DNA from: Ariolimax columbianus
Lineage: Eukaryota; Mollusca; Gastropoda; Stylommatophora; Arionidae
Direction: 5' to 3'
DNA length: 64,000 nucleotides
Assembly (NCBI GenBank): GCA_036924085.1
Contig: JAVGWX010000018.1
Location: 18,878,464 to 18,942,463 of the forward strand
The first letter of the stretch is position 1; each line of letters begins with the position of its first letter. The notes beneath the pieces were generated by a model, which ran no database searches, had not been told where the DNA came from, and was given only the letters and a program-made list of their open reading frames with translations. Positions 40,219 to 51,370 of the stretch are shown one piece after another. A program made the translations under genes and the position numbers.

Positions 40219-41984
40219 ATAAGCGGCTGGCTGTGCTAAAAAGGCTAAGACGTTTTGGATACAAGTATATAGGTCAAGTGGACTTTGATTCGAAACCTCA
40301 GTACATAATCTTCTGTCAGACTTAAAATAAAAACCCTGTATAATGTCTGTCACTGCGTGCTGATCGCGTGATACATATTCAATCCTTTTCATATTTGGAC
40401 TTTATTGACTCTAACAAAGGCAGCAGTCAACTCGAAGCTCTGTACACTGCCATACAGTTTTTCAAGGAAGGACATGGGTTGCTGCCAAGAGCCACTTCTT
40501 TCATTATTTTCCTTCAGTCATTTACATCCTCACCGTGGAACTACTTTTAAAAGAAGACGAATAAAATACGATAGTTAATGAATTCAATCGTATAATTCTG
40601 GTTCCGTTCCGTTAAGAATCATCGTCACGACAGTCCAGGCAAACCCACATTTACACAGTTTACACCAGCAACTGGCTTTGATTAAATTAGTCACTTCTGT
40701 CACTTCTCTTCCACCTCAGTCAGGTGTAGGGGATTTTGGGAGGTAGATGTAATGTGTATATTTGTAGCCATGTAAGCAGACAAATAGGACATTGCATGAT
40801 GAAAAGCTCCTCATGTTGTGTGTGTGTATATAATCTTCATGTAGAGCATTATTGAGTAAGAACGTCGTTGGTTTAAAAACTAAACAATGGCTCACTTCCA
40901 GATTCTATTGACTTTCAACGTCCAAATGTTCTTTAACAGAACCAAAGTGTACACGGGACATTTACATTTTCGTCCATCTCTGAAAGATAGCACTTCCCTT
41001 AAGACCAAAGAACATTTGAAACTTACAAGATTCGTACAAACCCACCGTCCCCCGTTCGTTCGTTTCTTGAGAGCCAAGCTCTTTGTCTCTCAGTTTTTGG
41101 CCCACTCTTCCCTCGTCAGCAACAAGCGATGAGTGTTAATAATAAATCTAGCTTTCTCCATCCTTTTAGATGCACCTTCCCGGTCGACCTAAATTAGATT
41201 TCAATATTCTCCATTCCGCGGACAGGAACTTTGTCGATTGATGTATCAATATTCAACCGGCTGTTATTGATCGACCTAAAAATGTCGCCCACAACCTTAT
41301 TCAAAGTCCCCCCTCTCCCCTCGACCCTCCAATATGGATAACGTTGAATCAAGGACAAGAGATCGTTCATTGCCATGACGCCAAAATGACCTGGAATGGA
41401 ATACAACCAAGTCCCAGATGACTTGATGACCTGTATGTACCCCATCACATTTTGATTCATTGAGCTTTCATTCTCTTGTGCCCTGAAGTTCGTTGGGACC
41501 TTAAATCATCTCTCCTGGGTCAAGTGTGGGGTCCACCTTCATCAGCCGGCGCCAGTTCAGGCCCGCCATGGCGCCACCTATCCATCTACCCCGCGGCCTG
41601 TCTCGAGCCCTGAAGCCACAACGCATAGCAATGCAATTGTTGAGAGAGACCTAACATCATTCACATGTGATAGTAAATTGACTGTTAACAACGGTGTCAA
41701 AATATGCTAAATCAAACGAGATTGAAAAGCCAGTAATGCGTCCGTATAAGGTCTGCATGCACCCTCGCCGACCGCATAGTTGGATTAATGAGCCGACCAT
41801 GCATACAATTTGATTATCTCTCATCAATTGCTTGTTGTATTTGTTGCTCTTTACGACGTGCTCTGTTTATTATTACATCAGCACACTGCTGGTGTGGATA
41901 GTTCTCAAATCGTGTGATGTTAAGTTGATGGTATCTTCATGTTTGTATCACACTTTTATTATCGAGTATTAGAAACTAATAGAC
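40219..41984. other. longest interval without recognised repeats
   Basis: About 1.77 kb. It has ordinary composition and no array. Minus strand 41460-41194 is described separately as a possible exon. The rest shows no domain, splice pair or element end that I can defend. Confidence 0.4.
41194..41460 (-). other. possible coding exon, unknown protein
   Basis: An 88-codon minus-strand frame with non-repetitive, protein-like composition: GHFGVMAMNDLLSLIQ, RYPYWRVEGRGGTLNKVVGD, FRSINNSRLNIDTSIDKVPV, RGMENIEI. Inside it, TTGTATTCCATTCCAG at about 41397 resembles a 3' splice site, which would make the exon start at GHFGV. I do not recognise the family and see no neighbouring exon. It could be a host exon, a pseudogene or an accidental frame. 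Confidence 0.25.
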
Positions 41985-42245
41985 TAGTCCGGTCAGATAT
42001 AACATACTGACCAGGACGTCGCGCCACGATCAGGCACAATGTACTGACCAATACAACTACTCTCTTATATGTAGAGTTTCCTGGACACAGGCTGTTCTCA
42101 AGGCAGTATGTCGACGAGATGTGGATCGACGTGATTCTAGTAGTGATGTGCGTCATGTAGATAAAGCCAAGCATATCGCAACCACCTAGAGGATCGTGGT
42201 CTACCTTCACAAGCACGCTCGGGATGTGAAGAAAGCTATAGCTAC
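41985..42245 (+). repeat. dispersed repeat R, copy 5
   Basis: ACATACTGACCAGGACGTCG, GTGGATCGACGTGATTCTAG, GATAAAGCCAAGCATATCGC and CGCTCGGGATGTGAAGAAAG follow the R order. Confidence 0.75.
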
Positions 42246-42246
42246 T

Positions 42247-42492
42247 AGCAACTTAGGGGGCGGGTGCATCAGTGGTCTCGAAGCAACGTGTCCGCCTCAG
42301 ATGCCGGGTTCAAACCCCGATGGAGAACGCGGTGATTTTTTCACGTGAATCTAGGGTAAAAATGTCCCTGATGTCTGAATATTGAGATCAGACCCCTCTG
42401 CTCAGTGTCGTGCACGTTAAAAATCTCTTGGCAGAAATTGAAATGAGTAGGCTTAACGGCCGTTGCACGGACACAATTCAAAAATTATAGTT
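42247..42492 (+). mobile_element. tRNA-headed SINE, family 1, 3'-truncated
   Basis: GCATCAGTGGTCTCGAAGCA (A-box region) and GCCGGGTTCAAACCCCG (B-box region), then TTTTTTCACGTGAATCTAGG, GTGCACGTTAAAAATCTCTT, TTAACGGCCGTTGCACGGAC. It lacks the (TAAAC)n end seen in the full copies. Confidence 0.78.
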
Positions 42493-42504
42493 AAAAATGT
42501 TCTC

Positions 42505-42800
42505 AAATTGTGTGTATCTTACACCGTGTAGGCTGCGTGACCTAGGTGTTAAACTCACTCGGTTTTCACAATCGCAACGTTCCGGGTTCGATTCCTACTT
42601 TTGTCCATTTTGGCAGACACTGGGTATTTTCCTCGGGCTAATGCTCTTCCACGTACGGAAAGCAATGGCAACCTACCGTACTGCAGATTTGCCAAGAAAC
42701 GTATAACAGCCAAATTGGTGGCGGTTGTAAGAAGCTACGTTCTGTAAAAGCACATACTACTTATTACCCCAGGCCTAATAAGCCGCAGGAAATTTAAAAT
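42505..42800 (+). mobile_element. tRNA-headed SINE, family 3
   Basis: Head GGCTGCGTGACCTAGGTGTT (A-box region) and CCGGGTTCGATTCCT (a very good B box), then GCAATGGCAACCTACCGTAC, TGCCAAGAAACGTATAACAG, GGTTGTAAGAAGCTACGTTC and CCTAATAAGCCGCAGGAAAT. The body matches the minus-strand copy at 8985-9232. Confidence 0.82.
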
Positions 42801-43375
42801 ACCTGCTACGGATAACTTTCAGTTGCCTTTTCAACAGACATTAACAACATGCCTGTTTGATACCAGGATTTCAGGTATTCCAATTAGCTAAGTGATGTTT
42901 GTTTCAAGAACAAGTTCATGCAGTTCATTTGAGCTTCTATCGGAAAACTTGTGGCATAGCAGTTGTGTGCTATTGAAAAGGTTTCTGCTGTAGGTGACAC
43001 AAAGAGTACCCAGTTTAAAACGGGTACATGACTGACAGTAGCGGAAAAAGAGGTAGCGAGAAGGAAAAATGGTTCCTCCAACTAATCACAAATTTCGAGA
43101 CCTTCTAAAAATGGAGTACCAGCACTTCGTCATCAACGGCAGTATCCCATATTGGATCAACTTTACCATTCTAATAATCCATCTTTCCCTTTAATCACAA
43201 TAATGACTGAGCCGACCACAAGGTATCTCTCTCTCCTCACAGGAAGCATAGCTAAAGCATATATGTGCTCATAATGTAATTCCTGTATCTGACAAAGAAG
43301 GTAAAAGATCGACGCAGCTGATAGGTGAGGCTCTACTCTCATTTAACGAACGAAATGGTTAAACGTGTGTGTCAA
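42801..43375. other. unassigned interval
   Basis: About 575 bp, no recognised feature; probably part of the LINE's flanks. Confidence 0.35.
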
Positions 43376-44740
43376 AAAGGGCAAAAATTCAGATCCAGCA
43401 AATTATAGACCGGTAAGTTTTACGAGCATAATCTATAAATTGTCAATAATCAAAGAAAATATTGTAATCCAATTAGACACGTTTAATCTAATCTAATCAG
43501 TAATAGTCAGCATGGGTTTACTAGAGGGAGATGGTGCTTACCAAATCTATTAGAATTCGTGAAGAAGGTTACTGAAACGAAAGTAAAAGGGGAGCCAGTG
43601 GATGTTATTTATCTTGATTTTGCGAGGCCTTTGATAGTCCCTCATCAAAGATTATTTAGAAAGTTAAATCACTTGGAATAGGTGGGGAAGTTGCCAAATG
43701 GATTGAAAATTGATTAACCAGAAGAAGGCAGAGAGTGGGTATAAATAAAGAGTACTCTTAGTGGTGTGAAGTAAAGAATGGAGTGCCACACGACTCAGTT
43801 TTGGGACCAATTTTGTTCTTGATATATATATATTCACGATTTGGACAATGATATCAGATCCATGATTGCAAAATTTGCTGATGACACAAAACTATGCAGC
43901 AGTGTCTCAACTAAAGCAGAAGTAGATACATTGAGGTGGGATTTAGATAAAATTCGAGAATGGTCTGCGAGCTGGCAAATGGAGTTTAATATAGATAAAT
44001 GTACAGTCATCCACATGGGTAGATCCAATATGGAACATAATTTCACAATGGGAGAGAACAATACTAGAATGATAGAAAAGGAAAGGGACCTAGGGGTTAT
44101 AATAGATCATACAGGAAAGGTGAGTGAGCAAATTAAGGTAGCAGTGAAAAAGGCAAATGCAATGTTAGGTATGATACAAATAAATATTAAACATAGGAGC
44201 ATGGAAATGATAGTCAAACTGTATAAAGCGTTAGTTAGACCTAGATTTGAGTACTGTGTACAGGTGTGGAGTCCTTATCGAAGAGGAGACATAAACATGC
44301 TGCAAAGGTTACAAAAAAGAACGACAAAGCTGATAGTAGGATTCCATAATTATAGTTATGAGAAAAAAACCGGCCTACAATATCTAAAAAAGGGATAAAT
44401 TGGATGTGACTTAATACAGGTTTTTAATATAATCTGAGGAACGGATACATTCGACTATAACACATTTTTCAAAATACAAACACATACAAGAACAGGAGGG
44501 CATAGCTGCAAATTAACTAAAGAAAGGTATAGATTAGATATTTGAAAATATTTTTCAAGACCGAGAGTAGTGAATGCCTGAAATGCATTGGCACAGGACG
44601 TAGTAGAGGCAGGGACAATTAATGCATTTAAGAATGGATTGGAGGCACGTAACGTTTAGAGCAGTGAAATGTAAATGAAACTGGTTGTCTACAGACTCAG
44701 CATATTCTTTTAAACCAGTATAAAAACGTTAAGTAGAGTT
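43376..44740 (+). mobile_element. CR1-like LINE, 5'-truncated
   Basis: From AAATTATAGACCGGTAAG (NYRPVS) through the reverse transcriptase to the 3' end TAAACCAGTATAAAAACGTTAAG. It is the longest member of the family also seen at 2.8, 9.9, 21.3 and 53.9 kb. No poly(A); the end is a short TTAAG-type sequence. Confidence 0.85.
43841..44398 (+). pseudogene. LINE reverse transcriptase, palm to thumb
   Basis: 185 codons open; the Met at 43841 is inside the domain, so this is not a natural start. It contains MIAKFADDTKLCSSVSTKAE, with the FADD catalytic pair. Then come DLDKIREWSASWQMEFNIDK, CTVIHMGR, RDLGVIIDHTGKVSEQIKVA, LYKALVRPRFEYCVQVWSPY and LQRLQKRTTKLIVGF. Upstream in broken frames are NYRPVSF, PVDVIYLDFARP, VPHQRLFRKL and VLGPILFLIYI (about 43400-43840). 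Stops and frameshifts upstream (for example DFARPL for DFAKAF) show the element is inactive. The motif style fits the CR1/L2 side of the LINE tree. Confidence 0.85.
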
Positions 44741-45051
44741 CAGAATCCCCACAAGTTTCAAGCGCCATCTTGTCTCAATAGATGTGAAATCGGCGTCTAG
44801 TCGTCTCGGAGATCGATGATAAACTCTGAGGTCTAGTGCAACGCGCGTGAACGAATCCTTGGAAGCTGGAAATAGCAGATTATTAGCCGCCGTCCGGATA
44901 AACAAAAATGTCGAAACATAAAAAAATGTCTACAAAATAGTGGCCTGCATAAAGGCAATAAAAGTAGCCCCTCCATCACGCCAAGACACAATATCCATGT
45001 CCGTCTTCCCATTTAATTGTCAAAATATTCAAAACAGTTCTCTACACCGTC

Positions 45052-45080
45052 GGGGGGGGGGGGGGGGGGGGGGGGGGGGG
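45052..45080. repeat. uninterrupted G29 run
   Basis: Twenty-nine consecutive G on the plus strand, in otherwise AT-rich sequence. It can form G-quadruplexes; its exact length may be unreliable in sequencing. Confidence 0.95.
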
Positions 45081-45925
45081 AGAATAAGAGCGAATAAGAA
45101 ATAGACAAAAGAGATGTTATGCATGGGACACTTGGCTGTAAATCGTTACTTGACGCAGTTATAGAACGCAAAGCAATGCAGAAGTGAAATCAGCACATTT
45201 CAACCGCCAACCTCATAGCAGACAGACCTACCTCAACGAAATCACTATCACGTTGCCGCCAGAGGCAATGTCCGCTATCAGACTACACATCTTTTATTAA
45301 TTTACCACCACGTCCATTCATGTCTTTGGGCAGTCCTCCTACAAGGACACAAACGGCTATGTTGACCACATTCTGACACCAAAATGGATCCCCGAAAAAT
45401 AAAAATTATAATAATGGTTGCAGGACGGTTTCACGCTCTAAAATTTAGCAAACAATTGTGCATGACAAGTTTACAGAACCACTTAAATAAATAAATTGCA
45501 TAATGTCAGAAAATTAACCGCAGGGCAAAACAATCGCAAACAAATAAAAACATTGAGCTTTAAGCAAATAAAAGTGTACACGAAGTTAAAATCGATACGT
45601 GTTTACCAATTTTATTTTCTTAAAACCCAATTTGGGTCTGTCAGCAATAATTTGCCCTGATAAATACATGTTCACGGATAAATTTGCACTGATTTCCTTG
45701 TCGTTAATAGTTTTTATAACACATTTCACAATTTCGAAACTAGTGATTCGTTCTGAAAACGTTCAAAATGATTGAATCGGTTTGACAATAATAAGATCGT
45801 CAAGAAATATAACAATGAATAACGTATCAGATTTATTCCCAAAATAGATATGACCAAATTAGTAATCAGGAGCATGCGACACATACTGACATCCAAACAG
45901 ATAAATCATAAGTTGACAATGAGAA
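45081..45925. other. unassigned interval
   Basis: About 850 bp, AT-rich. No repeat or domain recognised. 44741-45051 is likewise empty to my reading. Confidence 0.4.
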
Positions 45926-45929
45926 CTGG

Positions 45930-46330
45930 CAGGTCTTATGTATACTTTCTGGTGCAGAAACATGAACACTGAATAACAATTTGAGTATAGACGGCTTTGG
46001 AATGTTGGTATAAAAAAGTTGGGTCGCATATATTGGACAGAAAAGATCACGAATTATGAGGTATTGAAAACGTTGGAGGCAAAAAGAAAATGAATGACCG
46101 AAATCAGGGTTAGACAGTTAAGATATTTTTGTCATATAACAAGACCGTATTAAAGACGAAAATATATGGTAGGGTAGAAGGCAATCGTCCAAGACGCAGG
46201 CAACGTTATAAGTGAGCGGATACCATCAGGAGGTAGATTGTAACTAGAATATAAGATTGCAGAGTCAGAACACGACATAGATACATTTCAGTTGTTGACC
46301 GATGCGAAGATGGCAATTGAACTAACTGAA
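45930..46330 (+). pseudogene. LINE ORF2 C-terminal fragment
   Basis: Broken plus-strand frames read GRIYWTEKITNYEVLKTLEA, KRKMTEIRVRQLRYFCHITR and a basic segment (about 46170-46220), the order of a LINE C-terminal region. Many stops; relic only. Confidence 0.6.
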
Positions 46331-46584
46331 CTAACGGTGTCCTTTGTAAGATAAACTGAAACCTTGATCTGAAGATGAACGAAGAAGATGAAGAACGAAC
46401 TGAACTGAGGTTTAAAATGGGATTGTTGCTACGTTTATTGAAGATAAAGCGTTTCTACATCGCATTGTTAAATGGTTTCCTTTTGTTGTTTGTGCGGTGA
46501 AGTTATACCATCTTCGCTGCCTGGTCTTCATTAATTACAAATCAGCTGTCTGTTTACATCTGGGTGGAAAGAAAGACTAACGTA

Positions 46585-46900
46585 TGGTTAGGTAAAACGT
46601 ACTGATCAGACATGTTAGTCAGGGTCATGCAAAACATACTGATCAAAACCCTCTTATAAGCTTCGTAGTACCCCTACCTGGAAACGGGCTGTTTTAATGG
46701 CAGCCTGGCTAACGAGGGGTGGGATCGACGTTATCCCTGTAGCAGTTATAGACAAGCATATGAAGCCAAACCTAGCACAACCGCCTGGAGTACTCCGGTC
46801 CACCTTTATAAGCACGCTCGGCATGTGAGGAAAGCTACTGTAACCCGCCACTGCATGTCCTTTTCATGGCGCACAAAAGAGTAAGTGGGCATTCGTAACA
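46585..46900 (+). repeat. dispersed repeat R, copy 6 (most complete)
   Basis: GATCAGACATGTTAGTCAGG, GCAAAACATACTGATCAAAA, GGCAGCCTGGCTAACGAGGG, GGATCGACGTTATCCCTG, TGAAGCCAAACCTAGCACAA, CGCTCGGCATGTGAGGAAAG and TTCATGGCGCACAAAAGAGT. Includes single units of the terminal motif expanded at 33.4 and 39.3 kb. 46901-47169 has no feature. Confidence 0.75.
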
Positions 46901-47169
46901 ACAACGTCTGGGTGGATTAGTGCGTGTTGAGAATGTTCGCCATATGCAGGAACAATTAAACAACTCAACAGTAAATAAAAGATATTGTATACAGCAAAGA
47001 TTTGAGCTAGTTCATGAGGTGAGTTTTTAGATGGTATACAGATACAGTACTGATGTAGGAAAGGTGTAATGCGGACAATCATCTAACAAACGAACAAGAA
47101 TATCACTTGAAAACACAGAGATGTAGTTTTATAGAAGAACGGCAAGAATTGATTGGTGTAGTTGTAGAC

Positions 47170-47370
47170 TACTTGCTCTTCAAGGCTTTGGTACAGTGTT
47201 CAACTACCGCAACCGACACGCCCCAGTCAACCCATCTGTAAAGTTGAAATTTATAAATGGGTACCAGACCTACGGTTAGGGAAGGATAGGCAGAGAGGAA
47301 CGGAAATGGCTACCCCGCCTCCTACAAGCTATGGCTTAATACAAGAAAGTCTCAATAACTTCTTCCCCAA
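47170..47370 (+). mobile_element. SINE-like repeat, family 4
   Basis: GTTCAACTACCGCAACCGAC, ATAAATGGGTACCAGACC, AGGGAAGGATAGGCAGAGAG, AATGGCTACCCCGCCTCCTA. Shares GTAAATGGGTACC and the GGGGAAGGTA region with 25840-26105. The head is poorly preserved. 47371-47619 has no feature. Confidence 0.55.
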
Positions 47371-47619
47371 CAGCAGTTACTCCTATGGGACGTATACTTA
47401 AATTCAAAACCAATAAACAGCAATGACAACTTTTGCGGAAAGACAAATTATTACACACACCACAACACAACAATCATCTTTTATTACTCATTTGGGGACA
47501 CGAGAGATAGGTAGAGTGTTGGGGTCCATATGTTATGAGAGCAGATAGGGTCAGGGCACTGCAGCACCAGACACTATTGGTGGGACAAGTGACAGGGGAC
47601 AACTTCTTCATTTTTCCAA

Positions 47620-48165
47620 ACTGCCCTTGCCATACGGCGTCGCCGAGAGGTGGGATGTCCTACTGCTCTTGATATATGGCGTCGCAGAGAGGTAGGCTAT
47701 CCTTCTGCCCTTGCCATACGGCGTCGCCGAGAGGTGGGATGTCCTACTGCCCTTGCCATACGGTGTAGCAGATAGGTGGGATTGTCCTACTGCCCTTGCC
47801 ATACGGCGTCGCAGAGAGATGGGATGTCCTTCTGCCCTTGCCATACGGCGTCGGAGAGAGATGGGATGTCCTACTGCCCTTGCCATACGGCGTCGCCGAG
47901 AGGTGGGATGTCCTACTGCCCTTGCCATACGGCGTCGCCGAGAGGTGGGATGTCCTACTGCCCTTGCCATACGGTGTAGCAGATAGGTGGGATTGTCCTA
48001 CTGCCCTTGCCATACGGCGTCGCAGAGAGATGGGATGTCCTTCTGCCCTTGCCATACGGCGTCGGAGAGAGATGGGATGTCCTACTGCCCTTGCCATACG
48101 GCGTCGCCGAGAGGTGGGATGTCCTACTGCCCTTGCCATACGGCGTCACAGAGAGGTGGGATGCG
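47620..48165. repeat. 42-bp minisatellite with 5-unit higher order
   Basis: TTGCCATACGGCGTCGCCGA + GAGGTGGGATGTCCTACTGCCC repeats about 13 times. A variant unit (GTAGCAGATAGGTGGGATTG) occurs at about 47766 and 47986, so groups of five units repeat near 220 bp. Because 42 is a multiple of three, both strands have long open frames. CpG-rich compared with its surroundings. Confidence 0.95.
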
Positions 48166-48204
48166 TAGATTTCGTGTTATCGTCAAGTGGTAGGATTGTG
48201 CTGT

Positions 48205-48685
48205 AGTTAGGCGTCACTTCCTGTAAGTGTCAGAGACACCCTTGATTCACTGATGTCGAGGTCTGACCCTAGCTCGTTGACCGGAGACCTGCATATGATA
48301 TTCTCTTGATGCAGAACAAATACACTACTTGCTGCAGGTTGGCCATACTGCATTCTGATTAAATGATCAAACCACTTGATTTGTTGGGAGTCAATGTAGG
48401 CACTAACTGGGACCACACAGAGAGAAAGTGGTGGACTGTTTAACGTCATGATATTCAAGGTCATCATCATCTTGTAGCATATCCTTGCAAGAACGTCTCT
48501 CTCACAACTGCAGATCTGCACGACTCCCGATCTCTAATCAAAACTCAATCTTCTGTCTCTGCTATCTTTAGGAACTTCGTAATGTCTTCTGTCCATCTTC
48601 TCTTCGGCTTGCCTCTGTTCCGCTTGCCATGTACTATGCCATCTGTAGCGTTCTCTCTAGGCCTTAATGACGTTTGATGTGGCCA
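48205..48685 (-). pseudogene. LINE ORF2 C-terminal fragment
   Basis: Minus strand reads GKRNRGKPKRRWTEDITKFL (about 48640-48570), then in another frame IKWFDHLIRMQYGQPAASSV (about 48390-48330), the basic and RWxxHxxRM segments of a LINE ORF2 tail, here in disturbed order. Relic. Confidence 0.6.
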
Positions 48686-48689
48686 ATAT

Positions 48690-49075
48690 ATTTTAGGTCA
48701 GACGTCGATCTCAGTGGAAGAGGTTGCGTGTTCAAACTACGGTAGAGACCGGGATTTTTTTCACGTGGACTTTCTTGTATTTCCCCGTATCTCTTGGTAG
48801 TAGATATCGGAAGCCCGTGTTTAATGTCGCGCATGTTAAAAATCCCTTGGCAGTTGGACATCGAAAAGAGTACGTTTAACGGCCGCTTCCCGGGCACAAT
48901 TGAAAATTATGTTTAAAATGGACTTACTCTATTATGGGATCCTCGCCGGATCTACGGAGTTCGTACAATGTGATTCTCTAAACAAACATGGAGAAGAACA
49001 GAGCACTTATAAGTTAAACCGTGCGCAGTGACGTTGATTCTTCTACTAAACTAAACTAAACCAAGCTAAAATATT
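48690..49075 (+). mobile_element. tRNA-headed SINE, family 1 (full length)
   Basis: GTCGATCTCAGTGGAAGAGG, GCGTGTTCAAACTACGG (B-box region), TTTTTTTCACGTGGACTTTC, GTTAAAAATCCCTTGGCAGT, TTAACGGCCGCTTCCCGGGC, then GAGAAGAACAGAGCACTTAT and CTAAACTAAACTAAACC. Possible flanking duplication AATATATTTTA / AAATATTTTA. Confidence 0.82.
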
Positions 49076-49651
49076 TTACTTTTCTAGACAATATATTGTT
49101 TACTAGTCAATTTTCCGTGATTTTAGCAGATCTGCATCTTTGGTTTCCGCTATCCATGGTAAGAGATTTTTTAGCACGTTGCTGAATCGTTAAAACCGAC
49201 ATACAAAACACAGGACAGGGTGTTGTGGATAACTCTGATCGCCTACGCCAGTCGACATGTTACACGATGGCTGTGATGAATACTTTAGAAACTTTTGTAA
49301 CACGTTTTGTAACGTCCTGGATGAGATCTGACATTTAAGGACGTTTTAATAGTTTCCTGTCTACAAAAAAAAACATAACAATTTGAACGGTCTTCCTCAC
49401 CAACTTAAACCATCAGCTGGCACTCGCAGATCAATAAGTAAATACAGAAGGTCAGACAGTGAATAACAAAACTTCATCGTATCGATGAGAAAAAGCTTTA
49501 GAGGTGGCACAACAGACAAAACAGTTTAGAAATATATTTTTATTAGCCAATGTTTTTTGTTGGTCATTTATATTTTAATGGCGTTCGTCTAAATGTGCAC
49601 ATCAGTCAATCAATTCCATTTATATTTCTGTGGTTTTCATATAATTATGAA
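49076..49651. other. unassigned interval
   Basis: About 575 bp with no recognised feature. Confidence 0.4.
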
Positions 49652-49712
49652 CGCCAGTCAATCAATCAATCAATTGAATCAAACAAGCAATCAATCAATC
49701 AAGTCACACACT
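49652..49712. repeat. (CAAT)n-rich microsatellite
   Basis: CAGTCAATCAATCAATCAAT followed by interrupted CAAT units. 49713-49939 has no recognised feature. Confidence 0.85.
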
Positions 49713-49939
49713 TTAACTTCCTGTGGAACATAGGTTCTCAACAAATGTTCGCCAAGTCTTCCTGCCATGCGCCATCATTTCCAGATGTAATAACCCCACC
49801 ACACCCCACCTCTTCCCTTGCTCTCACCTCACACGTATTTCCTGTTGTTTTTTTAGGTTCGTCTCGCCTGCCCTTCTCCAAGAGTGTTCAGGTTTGCCGA
49901 TACTTTTTTTTTTGCCTTGAGGATTCTAGAACAGTGACT

Positions 49940-50720
49940 GTCTTGTAATGCTTTCAGCTTGTTTCCATAAAGTCTGCCTTATCTATCGCGAACATCATAT
50001 TTTTATGTCTAACCCAACTGGGTTAAGTTCGGCCCTTTACCAGTTCTACATTAGTGACTTTATCATACTATTTTATTTCCTCAATTTGGCACAAACATCT
50101 GTTGGAGAAAGCTTTAGTTTTCTTAGTTATGCTTTTCTTTGTTTGCCACGTCACAGAGCCATACAACAGAATGGACTTGACATTCAAGTTGAATATCTGC
50201 ATTTTTTGTAGAAGACATTATTTATTTCGAATTCCACAAATGACCTAAAGCAATAAAAGCCGCTCTCGCCTTTTCTATTCTTAATATGATATTTCTAGCA
50301 GTACCACCGACCATATTTATTTTACTACCAAAATATATATATATATATATTTTTTTTCGTTCGCCTTATTTCGTTTATCCCCAAGGCGGTGTGCGTTGCA
50401 CTGTGGTTTTTATTTTGCGCCTGTCGGCCCAGTGCATCCGACTTCAGCATGCATTTTATGTAAGGGTCTGCTTCCTCCTGCATTTTCTAAGGGTTTGCTT
50501 TCCCGGGGTAACGGCCGGTGCTTTGATGGAGATCGAACTCAGCACCTTCGGGTTGTGAGCCGTGCCACTTAACCACTAAACCACGCCGTCCCCTACCAAA
50601 ATATATGAATGAATCTATATCGTGTAGACCTCGTCTTTGAGTACAATATGTTTGTACTTTTATTTTGATAATTGTTAAGTAGCTGCCTTACTGTATCCTT
50701 TCATTTCTGCCGAAAAGCAG
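49940..50720 (-). pseudogene. LINE reverse transcriptase C-terminus interrupted by a SINE
   Basis: Minus strand: KDEVYTIDSFIYFG (about 50650-50607), then the SINE, then GSKINMVGGTARNIILRIEK, ARAAFIALGHLWNSK and, after a frameshift, LNVKSILLYGSVTWQTKKSI (about 50200-50130). This is the thumb and linker of a LINE ORF2 (family pattern YLGS..., K.AF..L...W, LLYG.ETW). Removing the SINE at its target duplication restores FIYFG-SKI. Confidence 0.8.
50339..50592 (-). mobile_element. tRNA-headed SINE, family 2, with 14-bp target duplication
   Basis: Minus strand head GGGACGGCGTGGTTTAGTGG (A-box region GGTTTAGTGGTTAAG) and B-box region GAGTTCGATCTCC. Body TGCTGAAGTCGGATGCACTG and GGCGCAAAATAAAAACC, ending before an (AT)n/T-run tail. 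Direct repeat CTACCAAAATATAT lies at 50325-50338 and 50593-50606. Confidence 0.9.
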
Positions 50721-51184
50721 AAAGCAATGCTGAAAAGCAGAAGTTTCCTCACTTGGTCCAAGTTTGTAGCATAGGCCGTTGTAAGTCATTGCTGGTTCAG
50801 AACTGATGTTATATCGTATCTCTATATGCAAAGTGGACTTCTACGTTCCTTGTAAACAAGTCGTCGTGCGTTATATGTGCACAATAGTAGTAGATCAGGT
50901 AGCAATACTAATGACATGAACGAGTTATCTTAATTACTGAATGGCATGTACTCTGTTCAATGAGCAGTTCTCATAAAAATTATGCTGCTTTCATTTGGAG
51001 GTATTTTCTTTTCCATGGGGAAGCTGGTAGTTGTGAATATTGTTATGGGATCTTAGTGTTGTTCTTATAAGGCTGGAAATGGTATTGGATTTACCTTCTT
51101 AGATGTGTGTGGTAATCGATCCTTGTATGTTCTGATTTTCTTGTTATTGATCATTGTACAAAGCTACTTCATTCCGAATTCCAC
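50721..51184. other. unassigned interval
   Basis: About 460 bp. No recognised feature. Confidence 0.35.
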
Positions 51185-51370
51185 TGGCTAGAACTTCGAA
51201 TCTGATCTTCATTGGGAGTATGTCATGTTCGTGTACTTTCCTGCATTAATGCTTCCTTGATTCAAAACACTTTGGCGCAGACAGCCAAATGCATCGCTGG
51301 CCTTGGCAATTCTATTGTTATATCTTGTATATCCGAATCGAGCTTTTTTTTCCAGATGTGTTTTGTATCC
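51185..51370 (-). pseudogene. short LINE ORF2 fragment
   Basis: Minus strand reads NNRIAKASDAFGCLRQSVLN followed by QGSINAGKYT, the RIAKA..AFG.L segment downstream of the reverse transcriptase in several LINEs. Related text (NSRIAKACVALGKL) is at 29.8 kb. Confidence 0.65.

Noticed and set aside
42247..42800. Functional tRNA genes (A- and B-box-like sequences)
   Set aside because: The heads do not close into a proper acceptor stem and are followed by SINE bodies present in other copies.
47608..48206. Arg-rich or Leu-Pro-rich repeat proteins on both strands
   Set aside because: The 42-bp period preserves every open frame. Opposite-strand frames of equal length argue for an array and not a gene.
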